Source: Pontibacter qinzhouensis (GTDB lineage Bacteria > Bacteroidota > Bacteroidia > Cytophagales > Hymenobacteraceae). From it: a DNA stretch of 64,000 nucleotides. The notes beneath the pieces are model-generated. The model saw only the letters and a program-made list of their open reading frames with translations, had not been told where the DNA came from and searched no databases. Each line of letters begins with the position of its first letter. Positions within the stretch are counted from its first letter, which is position 1. A program made the translations under genes and the position numbers. The stretch covers positions 23,274 through 87,273 of the forward strand of contig NZ_VRTY01000012.1 in the NCBI RefSeq assembly GCF_008017455.1, given 5' to 3'. Below are positions 26,332 to 35,700 of this stretch, piece after piece.

Positions 26332-26637
26332 TTTTTCTTCTTGCTTTAATTCTCCATACGAAGACCTGCGCAGAAAGTGAATAAAACCGCCTTTTTTACT
26401 TCTGAGAGGTTATTTTGAAAGTTGTAACTCTTCTAAAATAAAGAAAAATAAATTTTAGCAGAACACTTATAAAGCATCTGGTCTTAACGAGATAAATAAG
26501 ATTATTTATATGTAAATATTGTTTAAATGCTATGTTGGGGAGCTTCGTCTTGTACATAAAAATGATTGTGGCACACCAATTGCAAATGCTCTCCAATATA
26601 TAGCAAATAAGTTGTTTTTAACTTTATGTAAACTGTT
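26332..26637. other. divergent intergenic region, nothing specific seen
   Basis: AT-rich stretch between two divergent genes. It must hold both promoters, but no clear TTG/TAnnTTTG pair was found, and no repeat of the two families occurs here. Confidence 0.5.
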
Positions 26638-27213
26638 ATGAAAAAGGTAACCTCAATAGTAAGTATGATGCTGATGGTAGCCATCGCATGTACAGGGTCT
26701 GTGCACGCTCAGGATAAAAAGAAATGGAGCCCGCAGGCAAAGGGCACGGTTATAGGCGCCGGTACCGGAGCTGCGGCAGGTGCTATTATACATAAGCGCA
26801 ACAGGGTAGTGGGTGGTGTAGTAGGAGGTGTGGTTGGTGGTGGTACCGGCTATGCCATTGGCAAACACATCGACAATAAAAACAAAGAGAAGGAAGCTGA
26901 GGCAGCCAGAATAGCCGCCGCAAACAAAGCCGCCGCCGACAGAGCCGCTGCCGAACGGGCCATGGCCAGAAGAACGGAAACCAGCCGGGCTGCAGCAAAT
27001 CAAAAACCAGCATCGCCGGCACGAACAGTAACTACAGGGCATGCTTATGCGCCTAATCAGGGCGAGTTCGAAATGGCAAACTTTACCTCGGTGTATGATG
27101 CCAAAGGAAACGTAGTCCCTAACATGATGAGTACGGCCTATTTGCCAAATAACCACTACGGCGACCATACAAAACCCTACGCTACCTCCGAACTCAGAAG
27201 AAAGAGCTGGTAA
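26638..27213 (+). CDS. exported glycine-zipper (YMGG-like) protein
   Basis: This is a 191-residue envelope protein. A signal peptide (MKKVTSIVSMMLMVAIACTG, cleavage near VHAQD) leads into a glycine zipper at about residues 38-75 (VIGAGTGAAAGAIIHKRNRV, GGVVGGVVGGGTGYAIG), a pattern of membrane-inserting or membrane-associated proteins. A charged, alanine-rich linker follows, then a non-repetitive C-terminus with ANFTSVYDAKGNVVPNM. The function is not known; such proteins are often stress-induced envelope proteins. Confidence 0.8.
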   Translation: MKKVTSIVSMMLMVAIACTGSVHAQDKKKWSPQAKGTVIGAGTGAAAGAIIHKRNRVVGGVVGGVVGGGTGYAIGKHIDNKNKEKEAEAARIAAANKAAADRAAAERAMARRTETSRAAANQKPASPARTVTTGHAYAPNQGEFEMANFTSVYDAKGNVVPNMMSTAYLPNNHYGDHTKPYATSELRRKSW

Positions 27214-27332
27214 CGAAATAGTTTTACTCTTAACAGTGCCCAGGCGCTACAGCGTTCGGGCACCTCCTTTTAAATTGTAGCTGGCTACAGGCGCTATGGC
27301 GCGGTAGCAGTACTCAACTAAATATCAACGTC

Positions 27333-27791
27333 ATGAAATCATTTATCTTTAGTATCGTCATAACTGTTATGCTGGCTTCGTGTGCGGGCAATAACGAGGG
27401 GGTAAACGTGCAGGCCCTGAACCAGGAGTTTATCAGCGCCTGGAACAATAAAGATGTAGCCGGTCTAGAAGCCATGCTGGCAGAAGATGTTCATTTTCTG
27501 CAAGGCGAAGTACACTACCGGGGCAAAGCAGAAGTAGCCAAAAACTGGGTACGCGAAACCACCGGCACTATCAGCGACCTCAAGACAAACGTCGTTAGCT
27601 CTGCATCAGATAGCCAAATGGCTTACGAAGGCGGTACTTATTCTGTTGATGTACTGCCTGCAGGCCCAGATCAGCCCTACGGTATCGGAGAAGGTAATTT
27701 TATGCTGCTCTGGAAAAAAGGAACCGATGGCGCATGGAAGTTAAGTTACGCTCAACTAGAAGGGCTACCTGTGCAGGTGAAGAATAGGTAA
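27333..27791 (+). CDS. NTF2-like (DUF4440/SnoaL-type) lipoprotein
   Basis: This 152-residue lipoprotein has its lipobox at Cys17 (VMLASCAGN). The rest is an NTF2-like cone fold of the DUF4440 type: EFISAWNNKDVAGLEAMLAE, DVHFLQGEVHYRGKAEVAKN and FMLLWKKGTDGAWKLSYAQL. Proteins of this type bind small molecules or act as accessory domains; no catalytic residue can be assigned. A strong bidirectional terminator separates it from the convergent next gene. Confidence 0.85.
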   Translation: MKSFIFSIVITVMLASCAGNNEGVNVQALNQEFISAWNNKDVAGLEAMLAEDVHFLQGEVHYRGKAEVAKNWVRETTGTISDLKTNVVSSASDSQMAYEGGTYSVDVLPAGPDQPYGIGEGNFMLLWKKGTDGAWKLSYAQLEGLPVQVKNR

Positions 27792-27814
27792 GTGCTACCA
27801 GTTAAGCAAATTTA

Positions 27815-27849
27815 TAGAAAAAGGCCAGCAACAAGCTGGCCTTTTTCTA
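27815..27849. terminator. bidirectional terminator
   Basis: TAGAAAAAGGCCAGC, AACAA, GCTGGCCTTTTTCTA: a perfect 15-base stem flanked by A and T tracts, between two convergent genes. Confidence 0.95.
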
Positions 27850-27881
27850 TTGTGGAAAGTTCTATGTAACGCGTGTAGTGG

Positions 27882-28694
27882 TTAATGCGGCAGCCGTTGC
27901 CAGGTTTCGTTTATCTTGTTGCCGGTGCTGCTCAGGCCACTGTGGTGCCAGTCGCCGTTTTTGAGTTCAAAATCGAAGCTGAGTTGCTGACCAACCCTGC
28001 TGCCGTCGCGCGAGAAGAATTCGATTTGCTCGGTGTATTTGCCGTTGCCGGTGGTGTAGGTGCCGCCGCCTGTGCCGAAGAAGCCGGCCGTTTCGGAGTT
28101 AAAGGCAATCCACTGGAACCTGTTGCCTGCCAGTATTTTAATGGTTTTGCGAGGTCCGGGTTTAATGGTGCTCATTTTCCCTTCTTCATCTACACGACCG
28201 CTGATGCGCCAGGAGCCGGTAAGTGGTGTCTTGCTTTTATCAGCGGGTAATTTCTCCCAGGTTTCGGGTTTGCCGGAGGCTGGCTTTTGCTGCAGCGAGT
28301 TTTTCTGAAGGGTAAAGGTGCTGGTGACGGAGCTGCCCACGGTAGTAGAATCGAGGGTATTAAACTCGTAGGTTTCGGTGAGCTGGCCATTGCTGATGCT
28401 ATAGGTGCCGCCATAGGTGCCCACAAACTTTTTCTGCTCTTTATCGAAAACAGCAACCGAGAAAAAACCATCGGCCACGAGTTTTATAACTGTTGCACCC
28501 GCCTCCGGACCTGTGGCCGAGCTGGTGCTTCGTTTCCAGGCGCCTTCCAGAGCCTGAACCTGTGGGCTCGATTGCGCTACCGCTGGCGATGAAGCGGCAG
28601 AACCAACATCTTTTTTGGGTACAGTAAAGCCCATCAGCAGCACCAGGCTAAGGCACAGAGCTTTTTTGAAGGGAGATAGCAGGTGAGTTTTCAT
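27882..28694 (-). CDS. secreted protein with two tandem lipocalin-like domains
   Basis: This 270-residue exported protein has an internal duplication. After a signal peptide (LCLSLVLLMGFTVP) the first unit runs from about residue 48 (LEGAWKRSTSS, VGTYGGTYSISNGQLTETYE, ETWEKLP) and the second from about 157 (LTGSWRISGR, GTGGGTYTTGNGKYTEQIEF, ETWQRLP). The two align along their whole length, about 100 residues each. The pattern resembles small lipocalin-like or DUF4488-like beta-barrels of Bacteroidota, whose ligands are unknown. No enzyme motif is present. Confidence 0.75.
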   Translation of the reverse strand: MKTHLLSPFKKALCLSLVLLMGFTVPKKDVGSAASSPAVAQSSPQVQALEGAWKRSTSSATGPEAGATVIKLVADGFFSVAVFDKEQKKFVGTYGGTYSISNGQLTETYEFNTLDSTTVGSSVTSTFTLQKNSLQQKPASGKPETWEKLPADKSKTPLTGSWRISGRVDEEGKMSTIKPGPRKTIKILAGNRFQWIAFNSETAGFFGTGGGTYTTGNGKYTEQIEFFSRDGSRVGQQLSFDFELKNGDWHHSGLSSTGNKINETWQRLPH

Positions 28695-29048
28695 GGCAGA
28701 TGATTTATTTGTTTTAGATGTTTAACGATTTCTATACTAAAAAAGAAGAAGGCAAGGAATAAACTGTAAAACGAAACTAACATGCCTAAGTTAAACTATT
28801 CCGCCAATTAAAAGTAAGTTACAACGAAAGTGCTGCACCAAGTTATAGTCCTTGACTCAACTTTCCAGAACTTGGAATAGCACTGCTATCTGTTACTGGA
28901 CATAAGACGCAGGACGCAAGAAGTTAACTTTAACCTTCGAATCTGAAAGTTACAGGTAAGTGCAAGTTTCTGAATAATTAAAAATTGCAAAGAAATGACT
29001 AGAGTCTTCATACTTGCATCTTTTTTTGCCTGATTAAAGTTCGTGACG
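28695..29048. other. intergenic region, no gene seen
   Basis: It contains a simple sequence ATAAGACGCAGGACGCAAGA near 28900 that recurs, partly inverted, near 22350 and 55995. Nothing else is recognised. Confidence 0.5.
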
Positions 29049-29105
29049 AATTATTTGAATGAAAATGGCCTTCCGAAGGTTTTTTGGCTACATTTCGGTA
29101 AGGTC
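29049..29105 (+). repeat. 57-bp element, copy 12
   Basis: Complete copy: AATTATTTGAATGAAAAT, core GGCCTTCCGAAGGTTTTTTG, end CGGTAAGGTC. Confidence 0.9.
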
Positions 29106-29242
29106 TGCATATAGCTATGTGCCTTTGCGTACACCTTTGTTTTATGAGTGCCGGGCAGAATTTAGCAGCCAACGTTTGTTATTTCTGCTAAGTGGTGCTA
29201 ATATTAACTGTTGATATCGCTTTACCTGAATTAAACTGTACT

Positions 29243-30115
29243 ATGAAAAAAATATGGATACTCGCGGCAGCCTCTGCTGTACTTTTCTCTTGTTCCAACC
29301 AGCCTGAGAACCAGGAAACTGCAGAAACAGAAGTAGCCGCAATTAAAGAACCTTCTCTTACGAAGGTGTGGGAAACCGACACCATCATGACAACAGCCGA
29401 GTCTACGCTCTACGACCGTGCGGCTAATATTATCTACGTCAGCAACATCAGCGGTAATTCGGCCGAAAAAAACGGGAAAGGGTTTATTGCCACCATGAAA
29501 CCAGACGGTTCTGTAGCGGAACTTAACTGGCTTACGGGCCTCAACGCGCCCAAAGGAATGGCCATGCTAAACGGCAGGTTGTATGTTACAGACATCGATG
29601 TGCTGGTTGAAATAGATGTGGCCTCCCGCAAAGTGCTGAACCGTTACCCAGTGCAGGATGCTGTGTTCCTGAACGATGCCGCAACCGATGGCCGTATTAT
29701 TTACTTCTCTGACTCCAGAACCGGTAAAATTCACTCACTCGAAAACGGCACTGTGGTTACTGTTGCCGAGGGCCTCGAAAATATTAACGGCCTGGCCTTT
29801 AACGAAGCGGGCCAACTGTTCCTGCTCGATGGCAAAGGCTTGCACCGTTACATTATGGCCGATAAAAACACCGAACCTGTAAACGAAGCGGTAACAGGTG
29901 GCGATGGCCTGGTGATCCTGAACGACTCTACCTTTATTGCCAGCCGCTGGGATGGCGAAATCTACTTTATCAGTAACGGGCAGGAGCACCTGATGCTCGA
30001 CACCAAAGCCGCAGGAGCCAACACCGCCGACATAGACTTTATTGCAGAAGAAAACCTGGTGCTGGTACCTACTTTTAAAGATAACAGGGTAGTAGCCTAT
30101 AAACTCAATTACTAG
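29243..30115 (+). CDS. SMP-30/NHL-type beta-propeller lipoprotein
   Basis: This 290-residue lipoprotein has its lipobox at Cys14 (SAVLFSCSNQ). The rest consists of repeated four-strand blades, visible as AANIIYVSNISGNSAEKNGK, APKGMAMLNGRLYVTDIDVL, DGRIIYFSDSRTGKIHSLEN and NINGLAFNEAGQLFLLDGKG. This is the pattern of SMP-30/gluconolactonase or NHL propellers. Whether it is a lactonase or only a binding protein is unclear. I start at 29243 because this ATG begins the lipoprotein signal; a start at 29192 adds an unrelated leader. Confidence 0.83.
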   Translation: MKKIWILAAASAVLFSCSNQPENQETAETEVAAIKEPSLTKVWETDTIMTTAESTLYDRAANIIYVSNISGNSAEKNGKGFIATMKPDGSVAELNWLTGLNAPKGMAMLNGRLYVTDIDVLVEIDVASRKVLNRYPVQDAVFLNDAATDGRIIYFSDSRTGKIHSLENGTVVTVAEGLENINGLAFNEAGQLFLLDGKGLHRYIMADKNTEPVNEAVTGGDGLVILNDSTFIASRWDGEIYFISNGQEHLMLDTKAAGANTADIDFIAEENLVLVPTFKDNRVVAYKLNY

Positions 30116-30213
30116 CAGAAGCGTGAAATTTGAGCAGTAGCGGCGATTCATAATCACGCCGCTACTCTTGTACTTATTGCCTGCTCCAGCTTGTTTTTCT
30201 GGCTACATGCTTT

Positions 30214-30271
30214 AATTATTTGAATGGAAAAGGCCTTCAGAAGGTTTTTTAAGATTTTTTTGCCAAGGGTA
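30214..30271 (+). repeat. 57-bp element, copy 13
   Basis: Complete copy between convergent genes: AATTATTTGAATGGAAAA, core GGCCTTCAGAAGGTTTTTTA, end TGCCAAGGGTA. Confidence 0.9.
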
Positions 30272-30280
30272 ATCCGGTAA

Positions 30281-30535
30281 CTACACACCTTGCTGTAGCC
30301 GTTTGGTGATCTGGAGCACCTCGTTCCACTTTCCTGTTTCGGCATATGCTTTCAGAACCTGGTTGCGTTTGGTGAGCAGGCGCGTCATATAGTGCTCCAG
30401 AAAAAGTTTATTGGCCAGCGTACCCAGCAAGCCAAGCGGCGACGTGTAATCGAAAATATCGGTGATGCGTGTTTCTGCGCCTGCTTTCTCGAACAGGTGC
30501 TGGTGCCTGAAACTTTTAAATGCGTCACTTACCAT
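30281..30535 (-). CDS. SRPBCC-family protein, C-terminal part only
   Basis: The 84 residues match the second half of SRPBCC (START-like) ligand-binding proteins annotated as cell division inhibitors: FKSFRHQHLFEKAG, ITDIFDYTSPLGLLGTLANK and YMTRLLTKRNQVLKAYAE. Family members are about 150 residues, so about 70 are missing. The same frame stays open upstream to about 30665 with YNRPYYFADE just before the first ATG, which fits the family, but no ATG, and a terminator hairpin blocks the region further up. The gene is probably 5' truncated or uses a rare start. Confidence 0.6.
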   Translation of the reverse strand: MVSDAFKSFRHQHLFEKAGAETRITDIFDYTSPLGLLGTLANKLFLEHYMTRLLTKRNQVLKAYAETGKWNEVLQITKRLQQGV

Positions 30536-30667
30536 TTCATCTGCAAAATAATAAGGCCGGTTATAGGCTGTTAGGGTGGGAAAACGAGATGGGGTATGGT
30601 GGGTAGTAAGGTATTTACCTTTGATGTAAAGCAGCCACTGTAGTATGCTGTAAGGCTGGATGACGTT

Positions 30668-30705
30668 AAAAAGGGAGCTGCCAGTTCTCTGGCAACTCCC
30701 TTTTT
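30668..30705. terminator. terminator hairpin
   Basis: AAAAAGGGAG, C, TGCCAG, TTCT, CTGGCA, A, CTCCCTTTTT: an 16-base stem with one small internal mismatch and a T-run, downstream of the minus-strand lipoprotein gene. Confidence 0.9.
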
Positions 30706-30751
30706 AATTTTTTACTCCGGATGAAGGATGATCATCTGAATTTAAAGCACA

Positions 30752-31000
30752 TTATCTTTTTTTGAGATCGTCCCGATCCCTTTCCTTCTCCGAGTTAACA
30801 GTTCTGGTTCTGGTGGTTGTATCGTATTCAACAACGGTTTCTTCTACTTCGTACTCCGTCACGATGGTGTCACGGGCAACTACGCGCCTGCTGTCATCAT
30901 CGTCCATAACGGTAGCACTATCTCCACTGCCTTGCCTTTCGCAAGAAAACAGAAAAACAGCTGTAAGTGTAAACACACCTGGTAATAGTATATTTTTCAT
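30752..31000 (-). CDS. small acidic lipoprotein, unknown function
   Basis: From the ATG at 31000 the product has 82 residues, with a lipobox at Cys20 (VFLFSCERQ). The mature part is highly charged (VMDDDDSRRVVARD, YEVEETVVEYDTTTRTRTV) and ends in a lysine/arginine tail. I do not recognise a family. A longer frame reaching 31171 adds a leader without signal character, so the shorter start is used. It lies between two strong hairpins. Confidence 0.7.
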   Translation of the reverse strand: MKNILLPGVFTLTAVFLFSCERQGSGDSATVMDDDDSRRVVARDTIVTEYEVEETVVEYDTTTRTRTVNSEKERDRDDLKKR

Positions 31001-31175
31001 TTCTGTATCGGTTAATGTGACAATACGTGGCCTTTGAACAGGACTTTTCCTGTGGCTGGGCCACAACTTCTTATAGTACGAATTAAAATGCCGAAATGAT
31101 TTTTTTGCCTGAATATGCGGCTTGCAGCAGTTGTTGTAATGTAAGAAAGTGCCTTGTGTGGCAGGAGGCAAATCC

Positions 31176-31244
31176 TAAAAGGCGGAAGCCCATTTTCAGA
31201 AGTTGGTCAATATCCGTCTTCTGAAAATGGGCTTCCGCCTTTTA
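31176..31244. terminator. 27-bp perfect inverted repeat, terminator-like
   Basis: Arms 31176-31202 and 31218-31244 are exact reverse complements (TAAAAGGCGGAAGCCC start, T-rich end) around a 15-base loop. It follows the stop of the minus-strand gene at 31261 by 16 bases. The stem is about twice the usual terminator length. Confidence 0.85.
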
Positions 31245-31260
31245 AACTGGTATGGTGATA

Positions 31261-31539
31261 TTAAGCGAGTGCTTTCTCAATAGAAGGTACCAGCATTTTA
31301 TGTGCAACAGATTCCATTAGGTTCGCTTCTTTTGAATACGGATGAACGCCATCCATAAACGTGTAGGTAATTCGTTCGAATTGCATCTCGTTGCCGGTAA
31401 TTTTACTCATTGCCATATGGCGTATATCGGTGCATTGGCCTACGTGTACTACTTTACCATCAAGATACAGGGCATACACATAGGTGCCAGCCTTTTGGGT
31501 TGTTTCGTTCAGTTTGTTTTCTTTGCTAGAGATTATCAT
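31261..31539 (-). CDS. small GIY-YIG-like protein
   Basis: This is a 92-residue cytoplasmic protein. Residues 19-75 have the layout of a GIY-YIG nuclease domain: TYVYALYLDGKVVHVGQCTD aligns with the two-strand motif (VYAL for GIY, HVG for YIG), Arg40 in the DIRHMAM segment takes the place of the catalytic arginine, and Glu76 in NLMESVAHK that of the metal-binding glutamate. The match is degenerate, so catalytic activity is uncertain. It is a single gene followed by an exceptionally long hairpin. Assignment is inference from the pattern only. Confidence 0.55.
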   Translation of the reverse strand: MIISSKENKLNETTQKAGTYVYALYLDGKVVHVGQCTDIRHMAMSKITGNEMQFERITYTFMDGVHPYSKEANLMESVAHKMLVPSIEKALA

Positions 31540-31954
31540 GATCTTTTAGGATTATGTAGTAGACTTGATATTCATGTTTATTGACAATGGATAATTATAA
31601 TTAGTTCAGGAAATAAAGAAAATATTTTTAGTTTAAAAGTTGTAACATTAAGAAAATGTGAAACTTATAAGCGTTAGTTATTCTTGCTTATGGTTTATTG
31701 CATTTGAGCTAATTCTTTATAAATGTACTAAATAAATATTTATTAGCCTTCCATAATGTTAATATTTGAGTATAAATACTTAAAAATAGGTGATGTTGCA
31801 GTTAAAGATAGCTTGAATAATGTGTATTTTTTACTTTCGTTTACTTTTGTTTTATATTTTTGCCGAAGATATTGGTTATTAAACGGAATACGATGTAGAG
31901 CTTTAGAGGCAAAGCGCAAGTATTATTTTTAGCTTGCTTTTATAGCACAGCAGC
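31540..31954. other. AT-rich intergenic region, no gene seen
   Basis: This is the first part of a 1.2-kb geneless stretch ending at 32756. TACTTTTG near 31848 looks like a -7 element but has no gene behind it, so an unannotated small RNA is possible. Nothing firm is seen, and the rest (32012-32756) holds only copy 15 of the dispersed repeat. Confidence 0.4.
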
Positions 31955-32011
31955 AATTATTCTAATGAAATCAGGCTTCCGAAGGTTTTTTAGAAAACTT
32001 CTTCCAAGGTC
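31955..32011 (+). repeat. 57-bp element, copy 14
   Basis: Complete copy: AATTATTCTAATGAAATC, core AGGCTTCCGAAGGTTTTTTA, end TTCCAAGGTC. Confidence 0.9.
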
Positions 32012-32394
32012 TTTACACAACAGTATAAACTGTTAATGCCGCTGTTCAAATGGTTGAGACAGAACATTTGTTTATAAACTTCCAAAGCTCTTAGGAAATA
32101 CTCAAAATTTTTTTGGTTGGCTACAGCAGGATTTGGAGAAGGATTACAAATACTGTACAATTTTGCTGAAATTCACAAGTGATATAATGCTTATATAAAA
32201 TAGAACTATATCGAGGTTCGGAAAGCCGTCTGTTTAGCTAAGTCTCTTATAATGCTCACCTCAGGTAGCTGTTGTTTAACCAGGCAAGTAAAAGTGTTTT
32301 CTCTTTCTTGAGCCAAAATGAACTGCACCTACAGTCCTGGCACATTGAGTAGCAGACTCTGCCTAGGTTCAACTAAACACAAATGAAGGTGTTT

Positions 32395-32451
32395 ACCCTT
32401 GGATAAAAACTAACGAAAAACTCTTGGAAGGCACTTTTTATTCTAATAATT
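32395..32451 (-). repeat. 57-bp element, copy 15
   Basis: Complete reverse copy: ACCCTTGGATAAAAAC, core CTCTTGGAAGGCACTTTTTA, end TTCTAATAATT. Confidence 0.9.
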
Positions 32452-32756
32452 ACAGACAGACGTTTCCTTTTTTTCAGAAGCATCCTCTAAAATAGACTTG
32501 AAAGTTCGCACCGGTTATGAACAGCAAGAACATTCTTCTGAGTGGTGCAGAGGCGCTAATTTCGTTTTCTGGTGCTGATCTCTGGAACAGATAATTTTTT
32601 CATTCTCTTAATCCTGTTTAAATTAGCTTTCTTTGTAGGTTGAAGTAATTGCATAAAGATAAGATAGGTGGAGCTTGGAAAACGTATACAGCTTTTTTTT
32701 ATAGGCAAGAAACAGTTTCTTTTTGGTGCAACTAGTATAATAGGCAGGCTTAGAAT

Positions 32757-35700
32757 ATGATGCATGATCAAAATCAGGACAGTGCTTTGGCAGTATTGCT
32801 TTTCGAAAAGTTGCAATATGGTATCCTCGTAACAGATGGCCAGGGTACCATTGTGTCGGTAAACGATGCGTTTGCAGCCTATGTGGCCTTGCCTGCACCA
32901 GCCTACTCTTATGCGGGTAAGCCCATCAGCTCACTCGGGGAATATGCTTTTTTAGCGCAGCCTGCTGTTGCTCCCGGTAAAAGTGCCGGACCTGTTACCA
33001 CACGCATCACCGTTGATGGAACAGATTTTCGTTGCCAGGTCGTTGCCGGTATAGAGGTGGCAGGAGCTGGTGCTACAGGAATAGCCTGCATTTTAAGCGC
33101 GGAAGATGCTTTAGATACAGTTCCTCAGAAACCTGATCCAAAGCAGCAGCAAACGTTTACAGATCATAATCCTAATCCTGTTTTTAGTGTAAGTTACGAG
33201 GGGGAGCTGCTCTACCGCAATGCAGCCGCCCACAAGTTATTGCAGCAATTATCGGCCAAACGCCAGGCTGCACTGGGCAAGCTGCTGCTCCGCAAAATAC
33301 GAAAGGCAGATAAAGACCTGTATACCGGCGAATGTGTGGTGTATCTGGGGCAGTCTTATTATAATTTCTCTGTGGTGCACGATCAGCACCACGAATTTGT
33401 AAGGCTCTACCTGATCGATATTTCAACGAAAAGACAGGCGCAACAGGCCCTGAAAGAAAGTCAGCGGCTGGTGCACAATATTATGCGTACGGTGCCGGGT
33501 ATTATTTTTATTTATGAACCTGCTACTGGCAAAACCCTCTACACCAACAGTTATGTGGAGCAGGTGCTGGGCTATAACAGCGTAGATGTTGCCATTATGG
33601 GCGAAACATTCCTGTTTTCTATTATTTGCGAAGACCAGGTAGAACAGGTGCGCGCCAGGCTGCAGCGGATAGCCCATTCACCCTCCGACGATGTAGACGA
33701 ATTAGAATACAAAGTAAAGGACAAAGCAGGCAATGTGCGGTGGCTCGCCTGCCGCGAGTCTGTTTTTGAACGCAATGCTGCAGGTCAGGTAACCCAGGTT
33801 ATCGGGTCAGCCATCGATATAACCGAACAGAAACGCCATACCCAGCTGCTTGCCAAGCAAAAAGCTTTTTACGAGTCTATCCTGGATACTATTTCATCTG
33901 AAATCGTGGTATTCGACCATGAACTCCGCTATAAATATGTCAATCCTTCGGCCATCAAAGAAAAAGAAGTCAGGGATTGGATGTTAGGCAAGAACAACAC
34001 AGAATTTGCAGCTTTCCGGAATTTGCCCGAAGAGCGATTTTTACACAGGTCTAAACATTTAAAAGAAGCACTGGAGAAAAAGGCACCGGTGCAGATGAGC
34101 GAAACCATTACAGATGAGGCTGGTGCTGCAACACACGTTATCCGGGAAATAAACCCGTTAATAGATGAGAAAGGCCGTGTGAAACTACTGGTTACATCGG
34201 GGCAGGATGTAACTGCGCTGCATAATGCACAGCAGGAGGCCCTTACCAGCGAGGCCTACAACAAAGCCATTTTACGCGCCATACCCGACCTTGTATTTAT
34301 TGTAGACAAAGACGGTACCTTTAAAGCTGCCAACAACTCTGCCTACATCCCGATGGGTATGACCGAGGCGGAGCTGGTTGGCAAAAATTTGCGCAGCCTC
34401 CTGCCACAACAGCTCGCAGATCAGTTTCAGGAGCATTTCGACCAGGTTCTTCGTACCGGGCAGATAGCTACCCTGAAACACAACCATGACAGCGCCAAAG
34501 GCACCATTTTCTGCGAAACCAGAGTGCTGAAATATGACGACGATACCCTCCTGATGATGGTGCGCAACATAACCGAGCAGCACGAAAATGAGCTATTGCT
34601 GAAAGAGAAAGATGAGCTGCTCCGGCAGATTATGGATAACAGCTTTAACCTGATTTATGTAAAAGACGCCGCAGGAATTTACTCTTATGTAAACAATACG
34701 TTTGCTGCGTATGTTGGCAGACCTGCAGAAGAAATAATAGACAAAACGGCTTCCGGTGTTCTACGGCAGGCAGCCCAAAATGCTGCTGTTCAGGAAACAG
34801 ATGCCAAAGTTCTGCGAACCATGTGCCAGCATACCATAGAGGAACCTTTCACTATCTATAACGGTCAGGAAGCCTGGCTCCGCATTGTTAAAAAGCCTCT
34901 CGTTGCCCGCTCCGGTGAAGTGCAGATACTTAGCATAGCCACCGACATTACAGAAGAGAAACAAGCCAAATTACAGCTGCAGAAAAGCGAGGAACTTTAC
35001 CGGCTGCTCTCCGAGAACTCAAAAGATGTAATTTGCCTGCACGACACCGACGGCACCATTACTTTTATCTCAAAATCGGTAGAAGACCTGTTTGGGTATA
35101 CACAAAGCGAAATGATCGGGATGTCGCCATTTGCTTTGCTGCACCCCGATGATGCCGTCCAAGTTAATTCCGATACTTTACGCGAGGTGCTGGCTCAGAA
35201 AAACAACACCATGGTAGACCTGCGCCTCCGCCGAAAAGAAGGAGAATATATCTGGGTGGAGGTTGCCATAAAACCTATTGTGAACAAAGAAGGTGAAACG
35301 TACAAAATACAAACCTCCTTCCGCGATATTTCTGACAGAAAAAAAGCCAGCGAAGCCCTAAAAAGCAGTGAGAAGAAGTACCGGGAGCTGATAAAACACA
35401 GCCAGGCCTATATCCTGACGCACGACATGGAAGGGAATATACTGTCGGTGAACCCGTACCTGTTGCATCAGCTTGGTTTAGCCGAAGCCGATGTGCTGGG
35501 CAAAGGTTTTCAGCTATTCTTTTCTTATACAAGTGCTCAGAGTTACCAGGAGTATCTGCAGCAGTTCGATAAAGTGTCGGCAGCCGAAGGGTTGTTTACC
35601 ATAACCGACCGGGAAGGGGAGCGGCGGTACCTGTATTGCCAAAGCTACAAAGTGCAGGAACAGGGAGATGCTCCTTACCTGATCGCTATTGCGCAGGACA

